Shown here piece after piece: positions 17,200-25,150 of a stretch of 64,000 nt of DNA. A program made the position numbers and the translations under genes. The notes below the pieces were generated by a model. It saw nothing but the letters and a program-made list of their open reading frames with translations, made no database searches and was not told where the DNA came from. Every line of letters starts with the position of its first letter. Position 1 is the stretch's first letter. This stretch comes from an uncultured Marinobacter sp. (GTDB taxonomy: Bacteria > Pseudomonadota > Gammaproteobacteria > Pseudomonadales > Oleiphilaceae). The DNA lies in the NCBI RefSeq assembly GCF_947259545.1, contig NZ_CAMYMK010000006.1, positions 62,001-126,000 on the forward strand, read 5' to 3'.

Positions 17200-18654
17200 T
17201 CAGAAGCCTCTTGGGACTGTCTGGGCTTCTACAAATTCGAACAGACCTTCCAGACCACCTTCGCGTCCGATTCCGGACGCTTTCATACCGCCGAACGGCG
17301 CTTCGGGGGTCGGGCCCGTGCCAGTGTTCCAACCCACATGACCGAAGCGCAGGCCGGCGGCTACCCGCTGGGCGCGTTCGGCGTCGTTGGTGAATACATA
17401 AGAAGCCAGGCCGAACTCGGTGTCGTTACCCGCTTCGATGACTTCCTCTTCGGTGCGGAACAGTGCCATGGGTACCAGTGGGCCGAAGGTTTCTTCCCGG
17501 TAGCAGCACATGTCCCGGTTCACGTCGGTTATCACGGTCGGCGGGAAGAACAGGTGGCCTTCGCCGAGGTCCGCCGGTTTCTTGCCGGCCACGAGACCGG
17601 CGCCTTTCTCGAGGGCGTCCTCAAGGTGGCGTTTGACCTTGTCGAAGCCGGCCTTGTTGATCAGCGGGCCGAGGTCCACGTCTTCGGTCAGGCCGTCGCC
17701 CACGGTCATTTTGTTGACCCGGTCCGCCAGTTTTTCCCCGAAGGCTTCAGCGACTTTCTCGTGAATGAAGATGCGGTTGGCGCACACACAGGTCTGGCCG
17801 CCACCGCGGAATTTGTTGGCGATCAGGTTGTCGGCGGCGGCATCCAGGTCTGCATCGTCGAATACGATGAACGGTGCGTTGCCGCCCAGCTCCAGGGCCA
17901 GTTTCTTGACCTGATCCGCGGTATCCACCACCAGTTTGCGGCCCACTTCGGTGGAACCGGTGAAGCTGAGCATGGGTACGTCCGGGCTTTCGCACAGGAC
18001 TTTGCCGATCACGCTGGCTTTGCCCATCACCAGGTTGACCATGCCATCCGGCAAGTCGACGTGCTTGTCCATCAGGCTGAACAGGGCAATCATCGTCAGC
18101 GGGGTTTCACTGGCCGGTTTGATGACTGACGGGCAGCCGGCAGCCAGCGCGGCAGAGAGTTTCTTGGCAATCATGCCGATGGGGAAGTTCCAGGGTGTGA
18201 TCAGGCCGGCCACACCGATGGGACGGTAATGGACGGTCCAGGTACAGTCCTTGGGCTTTTCCGTCAGGGTGTGGGCGTCCAGGGCCTGGATGTGCTTGGA
18301 GCAGTAATCAAAGAATCCGGCTGCATAGTCCACTTCGCCCTGCGCTTCTTTCAGGGGCTTGCCGTGTTCCATGCACAGAATGCGACCCACTTCTTCCTTG
18401 TTTTCTCTCAGCGCGTCGCGGATGCCCTCCAGCCACCGGCGGCGGGTTTCCAGGGTATAGGGGCTGGTCAGCCGAAGCGCCGACTTACCCGCATCCACCG
18501 CTGCCACCACGTCTGACTCCGGCATGGAAGGAAGGCTGGCAATGACTTTGCCTGTCGCGGGATTGTAGACGTCAAACGTGTGACCTTCGGCAGAATCAGA
18601 CCAGCGACCGCCGATATAGCCAGTCAACTTTTCAAGCAGGGGTGACTCGATCAT
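17200..18654 (-). CDS. gabD: NAD(P)-dependent aldehyde dehydrogenase, succinate-semialdehyde dehydrogenase (GabD) type
   Basis: Oxidises succinate semialdehyde, the last step of GABA and putrescine breakdown, to succinate. The 484-residue protein has the aldehyde dehydrogenase active site: general base Glu in LELGGNAPFIVFDDADLD, catalytic Cys in RGGGQTCVCANR, and the N-terminal GRWSDSAEGHTFDVYNPATG typical of GabD. The GKPLKEAQGEVDYAAGFFDY block is strongly GabD-like. The ATG at 18654 is chosen because GAGAGGAG lies five bases upstream; the frame is open to 18669. It is divergent from an acetylpolyamine-type deacetylase, which would fit a joint role in polyamine use (inference). Confidence 0.88.
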   Translation of the reverse strand: MIESPLLEKLTGYIGGRWSDSAEGHTFDVYNPATGKVIASLPSMPESDVVAAVDAGKSALRLTSPYTLETRRRWLEGIRDALRENKEEVGRILCMEHGKPLKEAQGEVDYAAGFFDYCSKHIQALDAHTLTEKPKDCTWTVHYRPIGVAGLITPWNFPIGMIAKKLSAALAAGCPSVIKPASETPLTMIALFSLMDKHVDLPDGMVNLVMGKASVIGKVLCESPDVPMLSFTGSTEVGRKLVVDTADQVKKLALELGGNAPFIVFDDADLDAAADNLIANKFRGGGQTCVCANRIFIHEKVAEAFGEKLADRVNKMTVGDGLTEDVDLGPLINKAGFDKVKRHLEDALEKGAGLVAGKKPADLGEGHLFFPPTVITDVNRDMCCYREETFGPLVPMALFRTEEEVIEAGNDTEFGLASYVFTNDAERAQRVAAGLRFGHVGWNTGTGPTPEAPFGGMKASGIGREGGLEGLFEFVEAQTVPRGF

Positions 18655-18835
18655 CTCGGCTCCTCTCATTCAATGATTAACGGTCGAAAAGCAGGGTTCC
18701 GTTGGTGTTTGCATCACGGCAGCATGACTCTCATAGTGGATGCAGAAACACGGGCTGTAAAGTAAGACGAAGGTGTTTTGACCCCGTCATTTCTGCGCCT
18801 ATACTCGGAGAGTGACCCATTCAGGAGGCCGGCAA

Positions 18836-19852
18836 ATGAAAGCATTTTTCCACCCTGCTCAGGACCATCATATACCCAAGACATACTTTACCCGCGGTCA
18901 GATGCGCCAGCCTCAGGAAGTGCCCGACCGCACCGGCCGGATGCTGGAAGGGCTGAAGGCAATGGGTGTTCCGGTGCTGCAGCCGGCGGATCAGGGTGCT
19001 GGCCCGATTTCCCGGGTTCACGATCTCGGCTACCTGAGGTTCCTGGAGTCCGCTCACCGCCGTTGGATGGAGATTCCCGAGGACTGGGGCGAGGAGGTGA
19101 TGTCCAATATCTTTGTGCGTTCACCCAACGCCATGAAGGGCATTCTTGCCGAGGCGGCCTGCTATCTGGCGGATGGCAGCTGTCCGATCGGCGCCAATAC
19201 CTGGGATGCCGCCTATTGGTCGGCTCAAACCGCGCTGGGCGCGGCCGACGCCCTGATCGCGGGAGAGCATGTCTCTTATGCGGTATGCCGTCCACCGGGC
19301 CATCATGCCCGTAGGGATGCCGCCGGTGGTTTCTGTTATCTCAACAACGCCGCCATCGCCGCTGAGCACATGAAAAAACGTTATCCGCGCCTGGTGATAC
19401 TTGATACCGACATGCACCATGGCCAGGGGATCCAGGAAATTTTCTACCACCGCAGCGATGTGCTCTACATCTCGATACACGGTGACCCGACCAACTTCTA
19501 CCCAGTGGTCAGCGGGTTCGAGAACGAGCGGGGGGAAGGTGAAGGCTACGGCTACAATATTAACATGCCGATGCCTCATGGCTCCTCGGAAGAGGATTTC
19601 TTCAAGAAACTGGACGAGGCGCTGACCGCCATCCGCCTGTTCCAGCCGGACGCACTGATACTGACGCTGGGCTTTGATATCTACAAGGACGACCCGCAGG
19701 CCAAGGTGTCCGTCTCATCCGAAGGTTTTTCGCGGATCGGGACTCACATCCGTCAGACCGGCCTCCCCACCCTGGTGGTGCAGGAAGGTGGTTATGATCT
19801 GGATACCCTGAGCGCTAACGTTCAGCAGTTCTTCCATGGCATTGAAGGATAA
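18836..19852 (+). CDS. Histone deacetylase-family hydrolase, acetylpolyamine amidohydrolase type
   Basis: A zinc hydrolase of the arginase/deacetylase fold, 338 residues. The tandem-His motif is in CRPPGHHARRDAAGGFCYLNNAA (about 145-167), the zinc ligands in ILDTDMHHGQG and LGFDIYKDDP, and the glycine-rich ending is VVQEGGYD. Length and layout follow bacterial acetylpolyamine amidohydrolases (AphA), which remove acetyl groups from acetylputrescine and related compounds. A more general HDAC-like role cannot be excluded. AGGAGG lies seven to eight bases before the ATG at 18836. Its stop is one base from the convergent thiI stop. Confidence 0.88.
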   Translation: MKAFFHPAQDHHIPKTYFTRGQMRQPQEVPDRTGRMLEGLKAMGVPVLQPADQGAGPISRVHDLGYLRFLESAHRRWMEIPEDWGEEVMSNIFVRSPNAMKGILAEAACYLADGSCPIGANTWDAAYWSAQTALGAADALIAGEHVSYAVCRPPGHHARRDAAGGFCYLNNAAIAAEHMKKRYPRLVILDTDMHHGQGIQEIFYHRSDVLYISIHGDPTNFYPVVSGFENERGEGEGYGYNINMPMPHGSSEEDFFKKLDEALTAIRLFQPDALILTLGFDIYKDDPQAKVSVSSEGFSRIGTHIRQTGLPTLVVQEGGYDLDTLSANVQQFFHGIEG

Positions 19853-19853
19853 A

Positions 19854-21308
19854 TCATGACGCGGGGGCGTACACCTTGATGTTGGTATGCCCCTCAGCCC
19901 GCAGGTGGCCGGCATGCATGCGACTCATGGTGCCACGGTCACAGTACAGCAGGTACTGTTTGCCCTGGGGCAGCGACTCGATCTGCTGATTCAGCTCATA
20001 GAAAGGAATCTGTAGCACTTCGTTGTTGGTCATCTTCAGAGGTGACTGCTCGCCCTCGGACGGATGGCGAACATCGATGATGACATCGTTGACGTCCGGG
20101 GTATGCACCAGTTCCACCTCTTCCGGCGTGGTTGTGGTTTCCAGCAATCGGGCAACCGGCGTTTCTTCACGGCTGTCGATCGCCTGCTGCAGAACCGTCG
20201 CATCCATTTCAGCTTCGTCTTCCTCAACCCGATGCAACTTGGCGCGGGTGGCCGGCTTCTGGGAGATCACGCCGCAGTATTCCGGCATGGTCCGGGCGTA
20301 GGGCTCCGTGCCGATGTCCTTGGCAATCTGGATAATGGTTTCCTTATCCATCGAGATCAGCGGTCTCAACACCACTTCGTCACTGGCACGATCCACCACA
20401 TTCAGGTTAGTCAGGGTCTGGCTGGATACCTGGGCAACCGCGTCACCGGTCACCAGCCCCACGGCATTACTCTCCCGGGCGATAGCGGAGGCCGCCTTCA
20501 GCATCTGGCGCTTCAACACCACCCCCCAATGCCGGTGATTAACCGACCGCATGATCTCCCCGATAACCCCATCGAAGGGCACGGAAATGAACTTGGCACC
20601 GTGGGACGAACCGTACCGCTCCCAGATGTAATGCGTGACCTGCCGAACGCCCACCTCATGGGCCGTGCCACCCAGGTTAAAGAACAGGAAGTGGCTGCGA
20701 AGCCCCCGACGCATCATCAGGTACGCCGCCACGGACGAGTCGAATCCACCGGAAACCAACGTCATCACGGTCTCCACGCTGCCCAGCGGATAACCACCCA
20801 GGCCCCGATGCTTGCGATGGGCAATATGGTAATAATTGTCCTGAATCTCGATGCGAACCTCTACCTGGGGAGCTTTCAGATTCACACCCAACGGACTGGA
20901 GGCCTGCATCAGGGCGCCGCCCACATGGCGCTCAAGATCAATTGAGCGGAAGCCATGCTCGCCATGACGCCGCACCCGGACCGCAAACGTCTTGCCTTTG
21001 ATTCGCTCGGAAAACGCTTCTACCGCTTTTTCTGCCACATCGTCCATACTGACAAATGGAAACACGGCAATTTCCTGAATCGTGGAGATACCCGGAATGC
21101 GCATCAATTCGTCAATCACCACGCTCGACAGTCCCCGACCATCAGGGACGTCCACGGTCACACGATCCCAACTGCCGTCCACCTGGATGTCACTGTCCTG
21201 GCGGGACAGTACCTTGCGGATGTTCTGGCGAAGGTGCCGCATTTGCTGGCGACGTACAGGCTTGCTTTTAATGGCGACTTCCGCCGCAGGACGAATCAGG
21301 AGTTTCAT
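19854..21308 (-). CDS. thiI: tRNA 4-thiouridine synthase ThiI (with rhodanese domain)
   Basis: ThiI puts sulfur on uridine 8 of tRNA and, in many enterobacteria, also supplies sulfur for the thiamine thiazole. The 484-residue protein has an N-terminal ferredoxin-like/THUMP region (about 1-165), the PP-loop SGGFDSSVAAY (about 182) and a C-terminal rhodanese domain whose Cys456 (in LLYCDRG) has the same number as in E. coli. So it should be able to serve both roles. The frame is open to 21389, but homology starts at MKLLIRPAAEVAIKSKPVR (21308). The Shine-Dalgarno is weak. Confidence 0.95.
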   Translation of the reverse strand: MKLLIRPAAEVAIKSKPVRRQQMRHLRQNIRKVLSRQDSDIQVDGSWDRVTVDVPDGRGLSSVVIDELMRIPGISTIQEIAVFPFVSMDDVAEKAVEAFSERIKGKTFAVRVRRHGEHGFRSIDLERHVGGALMQASSPLGVNLKAPQVEVRIEIQDNYYHIAHRKHRGLGGYPLGSVETVMTLVSGGFDSSVAAYLMMRRGLRSHFLFFNLGGTAHEVGVRQVTHYIWERYGSSHGAKFISVPFDGVIGEIMRSVNHRHWGVVLKRQMLKAASAIARESNAVGLVTGDAVAQVSSQTLTNLNVVDRASDEVVLRPLISMDKETIIQIAKDIGTEPYARTMPEYCGVISQKPATRAKLHRVEEDEAEMDATVLQQAIDSREETPVARLLETTTTPEEVELVHTPDVNDVIIDVRHPSEGEQSPLKMTNNEVLQIPFYELNQQIESLPQGKQYLLYCDRGTMSRMHAGHLRAEGHTNIKVYAPAS

Positions 21309-21468
21309 AAATCGGAATTTTGTCGGGTGGCGTATTGGAAAGAATGGGCCTAGTCTAACGGTTTTGACGGACGCCTCAAAATCAGGCATTGCCGTTACAC
21401 CATAATCAGCGAACTGCGGGGCCTATCATGATGCCCACGCCGCACAATGTTCAGGAGCCACACTGTTC

Positions 21469-22851
21469 ATGACAGAACCGACCATCAATGCCCTGGTGTC
21501 ACCCGAGGGCAGCCTTGAAATTCTTTCCAACCATGAAGTCAATCGACTGAAAGACAAGAGTGAGGGTGGTCTCTACCGACTGTTCCGTCAGTGTGCCCTG
21601 GCGGTGCTCAACACCGGCGTTGAAACCGATGACTGTAAGTCACTGATGGAAGCACACGCTGATTTCGACGTCCGGCTGGTTCCCCAGCCCCGGGGGCTGA
21701 AGCTTGAACTGGTGAATGCACCGGCCCACGCGTTCGTGGACGGCGCCATGTTACGAGCCATCCGCGAGCACCTGTTCTCGGTGTTGCGGGACATTATCTA
21801 TTCCTATTCGATTCCGCAGTCGGCTTCCGGCTTTCGCAGGGATGACCCGGAAGACATCACCAACCTGATCTTTCACATCCTGCGCAATGCGCGGGTTCTT
21901 CAGGCCGGTCGTCAACCTGACCTGGTGGTGTGCTGGGGTGGCCACTCCATTAATCAACAGGAATACCAGTACAGCAAGGAAGTGGGACATCAGCTGGGAT
22001 TGCGTGCGTTGAGTATCTGCACCGGGTGTGGTCCGGGCGCCATGAAAGGTCCGATGAAAGGCGCCACCATTGGTCATGCCAAGCAGCGGGTAAAAAACGG
22101 TCGTTATATCGGTCTGACCGAACCGGGCATTATCGGGGCCGAGGCGCCTAACCCGATCGTCAATGAACTGGTGATCATGCCGGATATTGAAAAACGCCTG
22201 GAAGCCTTTGTCCGCACCGGCCACGGTGTCATAGTCTTCCCCGGTGGTGTGGGCACCGCCGAGGAAATTCTGTACCTGCTGGGGATCCTGCTGCACCCGG
22301 ACAATGCCGACCTGCCTTTCCCGGTGGTGTTTACCGGGCAACAGGAGAACGCCGAATATTTCGAGATGATCGACAAGTTCATCCGCAATGCTCTCGGGGA
22401 CGAGGCAGCCAGCAAGTACGAAATCATTATCGATGACCCAAGCCGGGTGGCACAGACCATGAAAAAGGGCATGAAGGAAGTGGAAACCTTCCGCCGGGCC
22501 ATGCAGGACGCTTATTATTTCAACTGGATGCTGAAAATCGACCCGGTATTTCAGCTGCCTTTCGAGCCCAACCACGACAACATGCTGGCACTGGAACTTC
22601 ACCGGGACCAGCCGGTTCACATGATCGCCGCCAACTTGCGCAAGGCCTTCAGCGGCATTGTCGCGGGGAACGTAAAAGAAAGTGGTATCAGGCAGGTGCA
22701 GGAAAAGGGGCCATTTGAAATTGCCGGAGACCCCAGCCTGATCCAGCCTCTGGAAGCCATGCTGGAACAGTTCGTGGCCCAGGACCGGATGAAGCTGCCC
22801 GGTTCCAGCGCCTACAAGCCCAGTTATCGGATTGTCAGTCGGGCGGCCTGA
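21469..22851 (+). CDS. ppnN: Nucleotide 5'-monophosphate nucleosidase PpnN (YgdH)
   Basis: PpnN splits purine and pyrimidine nucleoside monophosphates into base and ribose 5-phosphate, and in E. coli is activated by (p)ppGpp. The 460-residue protein matches E. coli PpnN throughout: VVCWGGHSINQQEYQYSKEVG, ICTGCGPGAMKGPMKGA (the LOG-type loop), IVNELVIMPDIEKRLEAFVR, and IVFPGGVGTAEEILYLLGIL, the PGGxGTxxE signature. The ending AQDRMKLPGSSAYKPSY also matches. A short GC hairpin, GGGCGGC-CTGA-GCCGCCC, overlaps the stop codon but lacks a T-run. Confidence 0.95.
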   Translation: MTEPTINALVSPEGSLEILSNHEVNRLKDKSEGGLYRLFRQCALAVLNTGVETDDCKSLMEAHADFDVRLVPQPRGLKLELVNAPAHAFVDGAMLRAIREHLFSVLRDIIYSYSIPQSASGFRRDDPEDITNLIFHILRNARVLQAGRQPDLVVCWGGHSINQQEYQYSKEVGHQLGLRALSICTGCGPGAMKGPMKGATIGHAKQRVKNGRYIGLTEPGIIGAEAPNPIVNELVIMPDIEKRLEAFVRTGHGVIVFPGGVGTAEEILYLLGILLHPDNADLPFPVVFTGQQENAEYFEMIDKFIRNALGDEAASKYEIIIDDPSRVAQTMKKGMKEVETFRRAMQDAYYFNWMLKIDPVFQLPFEPNHDNMLALELHRDQPVHMIAANLRKAFSGIVAGNVKESGIRQVQEKGPFEIAGDPSLIQPLEAMLEQFVAQDRMKLPGSSAYKPSYRIVSRAA

Positions 22852-22887
22852 GCCGCCCGCCCGTCACAGTTCGGACCAGACCCGGAA

Positions 22888-23223
22888 TTACTTGCCACCA
22901 CCCGCAGGCAGGCTGGAGTAGTAGGCCGCGAGATTAGCAATATCCTCGTCGCTCAGAGCCGCTGCCTGGCCCTGCATAATTGCTGCCTGCCCCCCGGACC
23001 GCTGTTTGTTCTTGTACGCCTTCAGGGCACTCTTCAGATATGCCTCATTCTGCCCCGCCAGATTCGGATAACCGGGAATAGACGCGATGCCGTCCTTGCC
23101 GTGACAGGCCGCGCAAACCGCAGCTTTCGCCTTACCGGCCTCTGCATCCGCAGCCATAACCCCGGCAGGGACGACGGTGCCGAGTGCAAACAGACCGGCA
23201 ATGGTATAGTGTTTCAAACGCAT
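22888..23223 (-). CDS. Small periplasmic c-type cytochrome (cytochrome c5/c553-like)
   Basis: An exported monohaem cytochrome of 111 residues. Residues 1-24 form a signal peptide (cut after VMA). The haem site is CAACH, about residues 37-41, and the likely distal ligand Met is in [27 protein letters not shown]. Such proteins shuttle electrons to terminal oxidases or reductases. No oxidase gene is adjacent. It is convergent with ppnN, with stops about 36 bases apart. Confidence 0.88.
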   Translation of the reverse strand: MRLKHYTIAGLFALGTVVPAGVMAADAEAGKAKAAVCAACHGKDGIASIPGYPNLAGQNEAYLKSALKAYKNKQRSGGQAAIMQGQAAALSDEDIANLAAYYSSLPAGGGK

Positions 23224-23454
23224 TGGCTCTACCCTCTCATCGTTTTGATAACCGGCATCAACCAGTGGCCGGACATAGACTCGCCCTTACTTATAGCACA
23301 GCGACATTCATCCTCAAATGTGTAATATCAAGGCGTGAATGAGAACAGGCGGGGAGCCTGCCGGTTCGACGTTTGTCCTCTTTAACCGGGCGACAAGAAC
23401 CGACAAAGTACATCAATAACGCAACAACCTGTTCCTACAGGCGGAGACTCGAAC

Positions 23455-24558
23455 ATGCCCATTCAGGTGCAAGAACTGGACTGCCTCGAAGGCCGTATCG
23501 GCCAGATCACCCTGGATTCCCCCGCTACCCTGAATGCTCTCTCCATCGAGATGATCGACGATATGCAGGCGACCCTTGATCGTTGGGCAAGTGACGATCA
23601 GATCGCCCTGGTGATTCTCCAGGGCGCGGGGGATCGGGCGTTCTGTGCCGGCGGCAATATCCGCAACCTCCATGGCGCCATCACCGGAAACGGTGATCCC
23701 GCCCTTGCAACAGAATTCTTCCAACACGAATACCGTCTCGATTACACGATCCACCGTTTTCCGAAACCGGTGGTGGGGATTGGTCACGGCGTGGTCATGG
23801 GTGGCGGCCTTGGGCTGCTGGCCGCCTGCCGTTACCGACTCATCACACCGGATGTCACTCTGGCCATGCCAGAAGTGGCCATTGGCCTGTTTCCCGACGT
23901 GGGTGCCAGCTGGTTCCTCAATCGCCTGCCCGGACGCCTGGGCTTGTTCATGGGGCTGACAGGATGCCGGTTGAATGCCTCCGATGCGATCCGTGTAGGG
24001 CTGGCGGACATGGCCATCCTGCCCGAGGAACGCACATCTCTGGTTGAACGCCTGCAGAATGAGCGCTGGGCCGGCGAAGCCGCGGTCGACGACAACCGGC
24101 TGTTCCGGTTGCTCAACCAGCTGAATGCAGTGGATTACAGAGCTCTGGGCCCCAGCGAACTGGCGAATCACGAACAGGCAATCGCCAGGCTGGGCGCCGG
24201 CGATGATCTGCCCGCCATTGTCGACCGCCTGATCTCGGCCGACATCAACAGCGACTGGTGGGAAAGCGCTGTCCATAACCTGAAAACCGGATGCCCGGTG
24301 TCCATGTGGCTGGTGTGGAACCAGCTCAAACGCGCACAACAGATGTCACTCAAGGCCGTGTTCCGGATGGAACTGGCGATGGCAACCGAGTGCACCCGTC
24401 GTCCGGACCTGCCGGAGGGTATAAGGGCCCGGATGGTGGATAAGGACCACTCGCCCAAGTGGTCATTCAACAGTTTGCAGGACGTACCGGAAGAGGTCAT
24501 CGACGCCCACTTCCATCCGACGAGGGATAATGCCACCGATCCAATGCAACTGGACTGA
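23455..24558 (+). CDS. Enoyl-CoA hydratase/isomerase family protein, 3-hydroxyisobutyryl-CoA hydrolase-like
   Basis: A crotonase-fold enzyme of 367 residues. The length and layout are those of the 3-hydroxyisobutyryl-CoA hydrolase branch (valine breakdown), not ordinary enoyl-CoA hydratases of about 260. Oxyanion-hole loops are AGDRAFCAGGNIRNLH (about 58-73) and GIGHGVVMGGGLGLLAACRYR (about 105). The glutamate of MPEVAIGLFPDVGASWFLNRL fits the hydrolase pattern. Other valine-pathway genes are not next to it, so the substrate is not certain. GGAG lies eight bases before the ATG. Confidence 0.85.
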   Translation: MPIQVQELDCLEGRIGQITLDSPATLNALSIEMIDDMQATLDRWASDDQIALVILQGAGDRAFCAGGNIRNLHGAITGNGDPALATEFFQHEYRLDYTIHRFPKPVVGIGHGVVMGGGLGLLAACRYRLITPDVTLAMPEVAIGLFPDVGASWFLNRLPGRLGLFMGLTGCRLNASDAIRVGLADMAILPEERTSLVERLQNERWAGEAAVDDNRLFRLLNQLNAVDYRALGPSELANHEQAIARLGAGDDLPAIVDRLISADINSDWWESAVHNLKTGCPVSMWLVWNQLKRAQQMSLKAVFRMELAMATECTRRPDLPEGIRARMVDKDHSPKWSFNSLQDVPEEVIDAHFHPTRDNATDPMQLD

Positions 24559-24565
24559 GCCAGGA

Positions 24566-25081
24566 TCAGTGCCGGGCGCCCGCCTGGATCAGCAACATCT
24601 CCAGGTCAGGGTTTCCGTTGCCTCTGGCCACATCCAGGGCGGTCGCGCCGTCAGCGGACCGGTAGTTCACATCAGCTCCTGCGGCCAGCAGCATTTCCGC
24701 CGTGAGCATGTCACCACTGTCAACAACGTGCATCAGCAAGGAACGGCCGCCCTGACTGACGTTGACGTTGGCACCGGCCGCCAGCAACACCCTCACCACC
24801 GACAGATGACCATTCCTGGCAGCCCGGATCACAGCCGTAGAGCCGTCCTCATCACTGGCATTCACTTGTGCGCCGTTGGACAGGAAAAACTCTACCAGCC
24901 GACGGTTGCCGTTCTCGGCGGCAACCATCAACGGTGTCTCACCACCGTCATCCGTCGCCAGTGCCGCCCTCAATTCCGGACTGATGCCCGCCTCGGGATC
25001 GGAGGCACAGCCGGCAACAAACAGACTGAAGACTAAGAACAGAACGAATACGGAATGAACGGTGCCGGCTTCCTTGGCCAT
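24566..25081 (-). CDS. Ankyrin-repeat lipoprotein
   Basis: A 171-residue secreted protein. Residues 1-25 form a lipoprotein signal ending in a lipobox (LFVAGC, Cys about 25). Next come about four ankyrin repeats: GGETPLMVAAENGNRRLVEFFLSNGAQVN, then DEDGSTAVIRAARNGHLSVVRVLLAAGANVN, a weaker one, and ADGATALDVARGNGNPDLEMLLIQAGA. Ankyrin repeats bind other proteins; the partner is unknown. The Asp at lipobox +2/+3 region (CASD) does not decide inner versus outer membrane. It is convergent with the hydratase gene, eight bases apart. Confidence 0.85.
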   Translation of the reverse strand: MAKEAGTVHSVFVLFLVFSLFVAGCASDPEAGISPELRAALATDDGGETPLMVAAENGNRRLVEFFLSNGAQVNASDEDGSTAVIRAARNGHLSVVRVLLAAGANVNVSQGGRSLLMHVVDSGDMLTAEMLLAAGADVNYRSADGATALDVARGNGNPDLEMLLIQAGARH

Positions 25082-25150
25082 GGTGTGGTCTCTGTTGGTT
25101 ATTATTGACCGTATTCTGGGCAGCTCTGGCGGGCAATTAAATCGAGCCGG

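Noticed and set aside
22841..22858. Rho-independent terminator after ppnN
   Set aside because: The GC hairpin overlaps the stop codon and is not followed by a T-run.
23455..24558. Ordinary enoyl-CoA hydratase (FadB/PaaF type)
   Set aside because: At 367 residues with a GLFPDVGASWFL block, it fits the 3-hydroxyisobutyryl-CoA hydrolase-like branch better.
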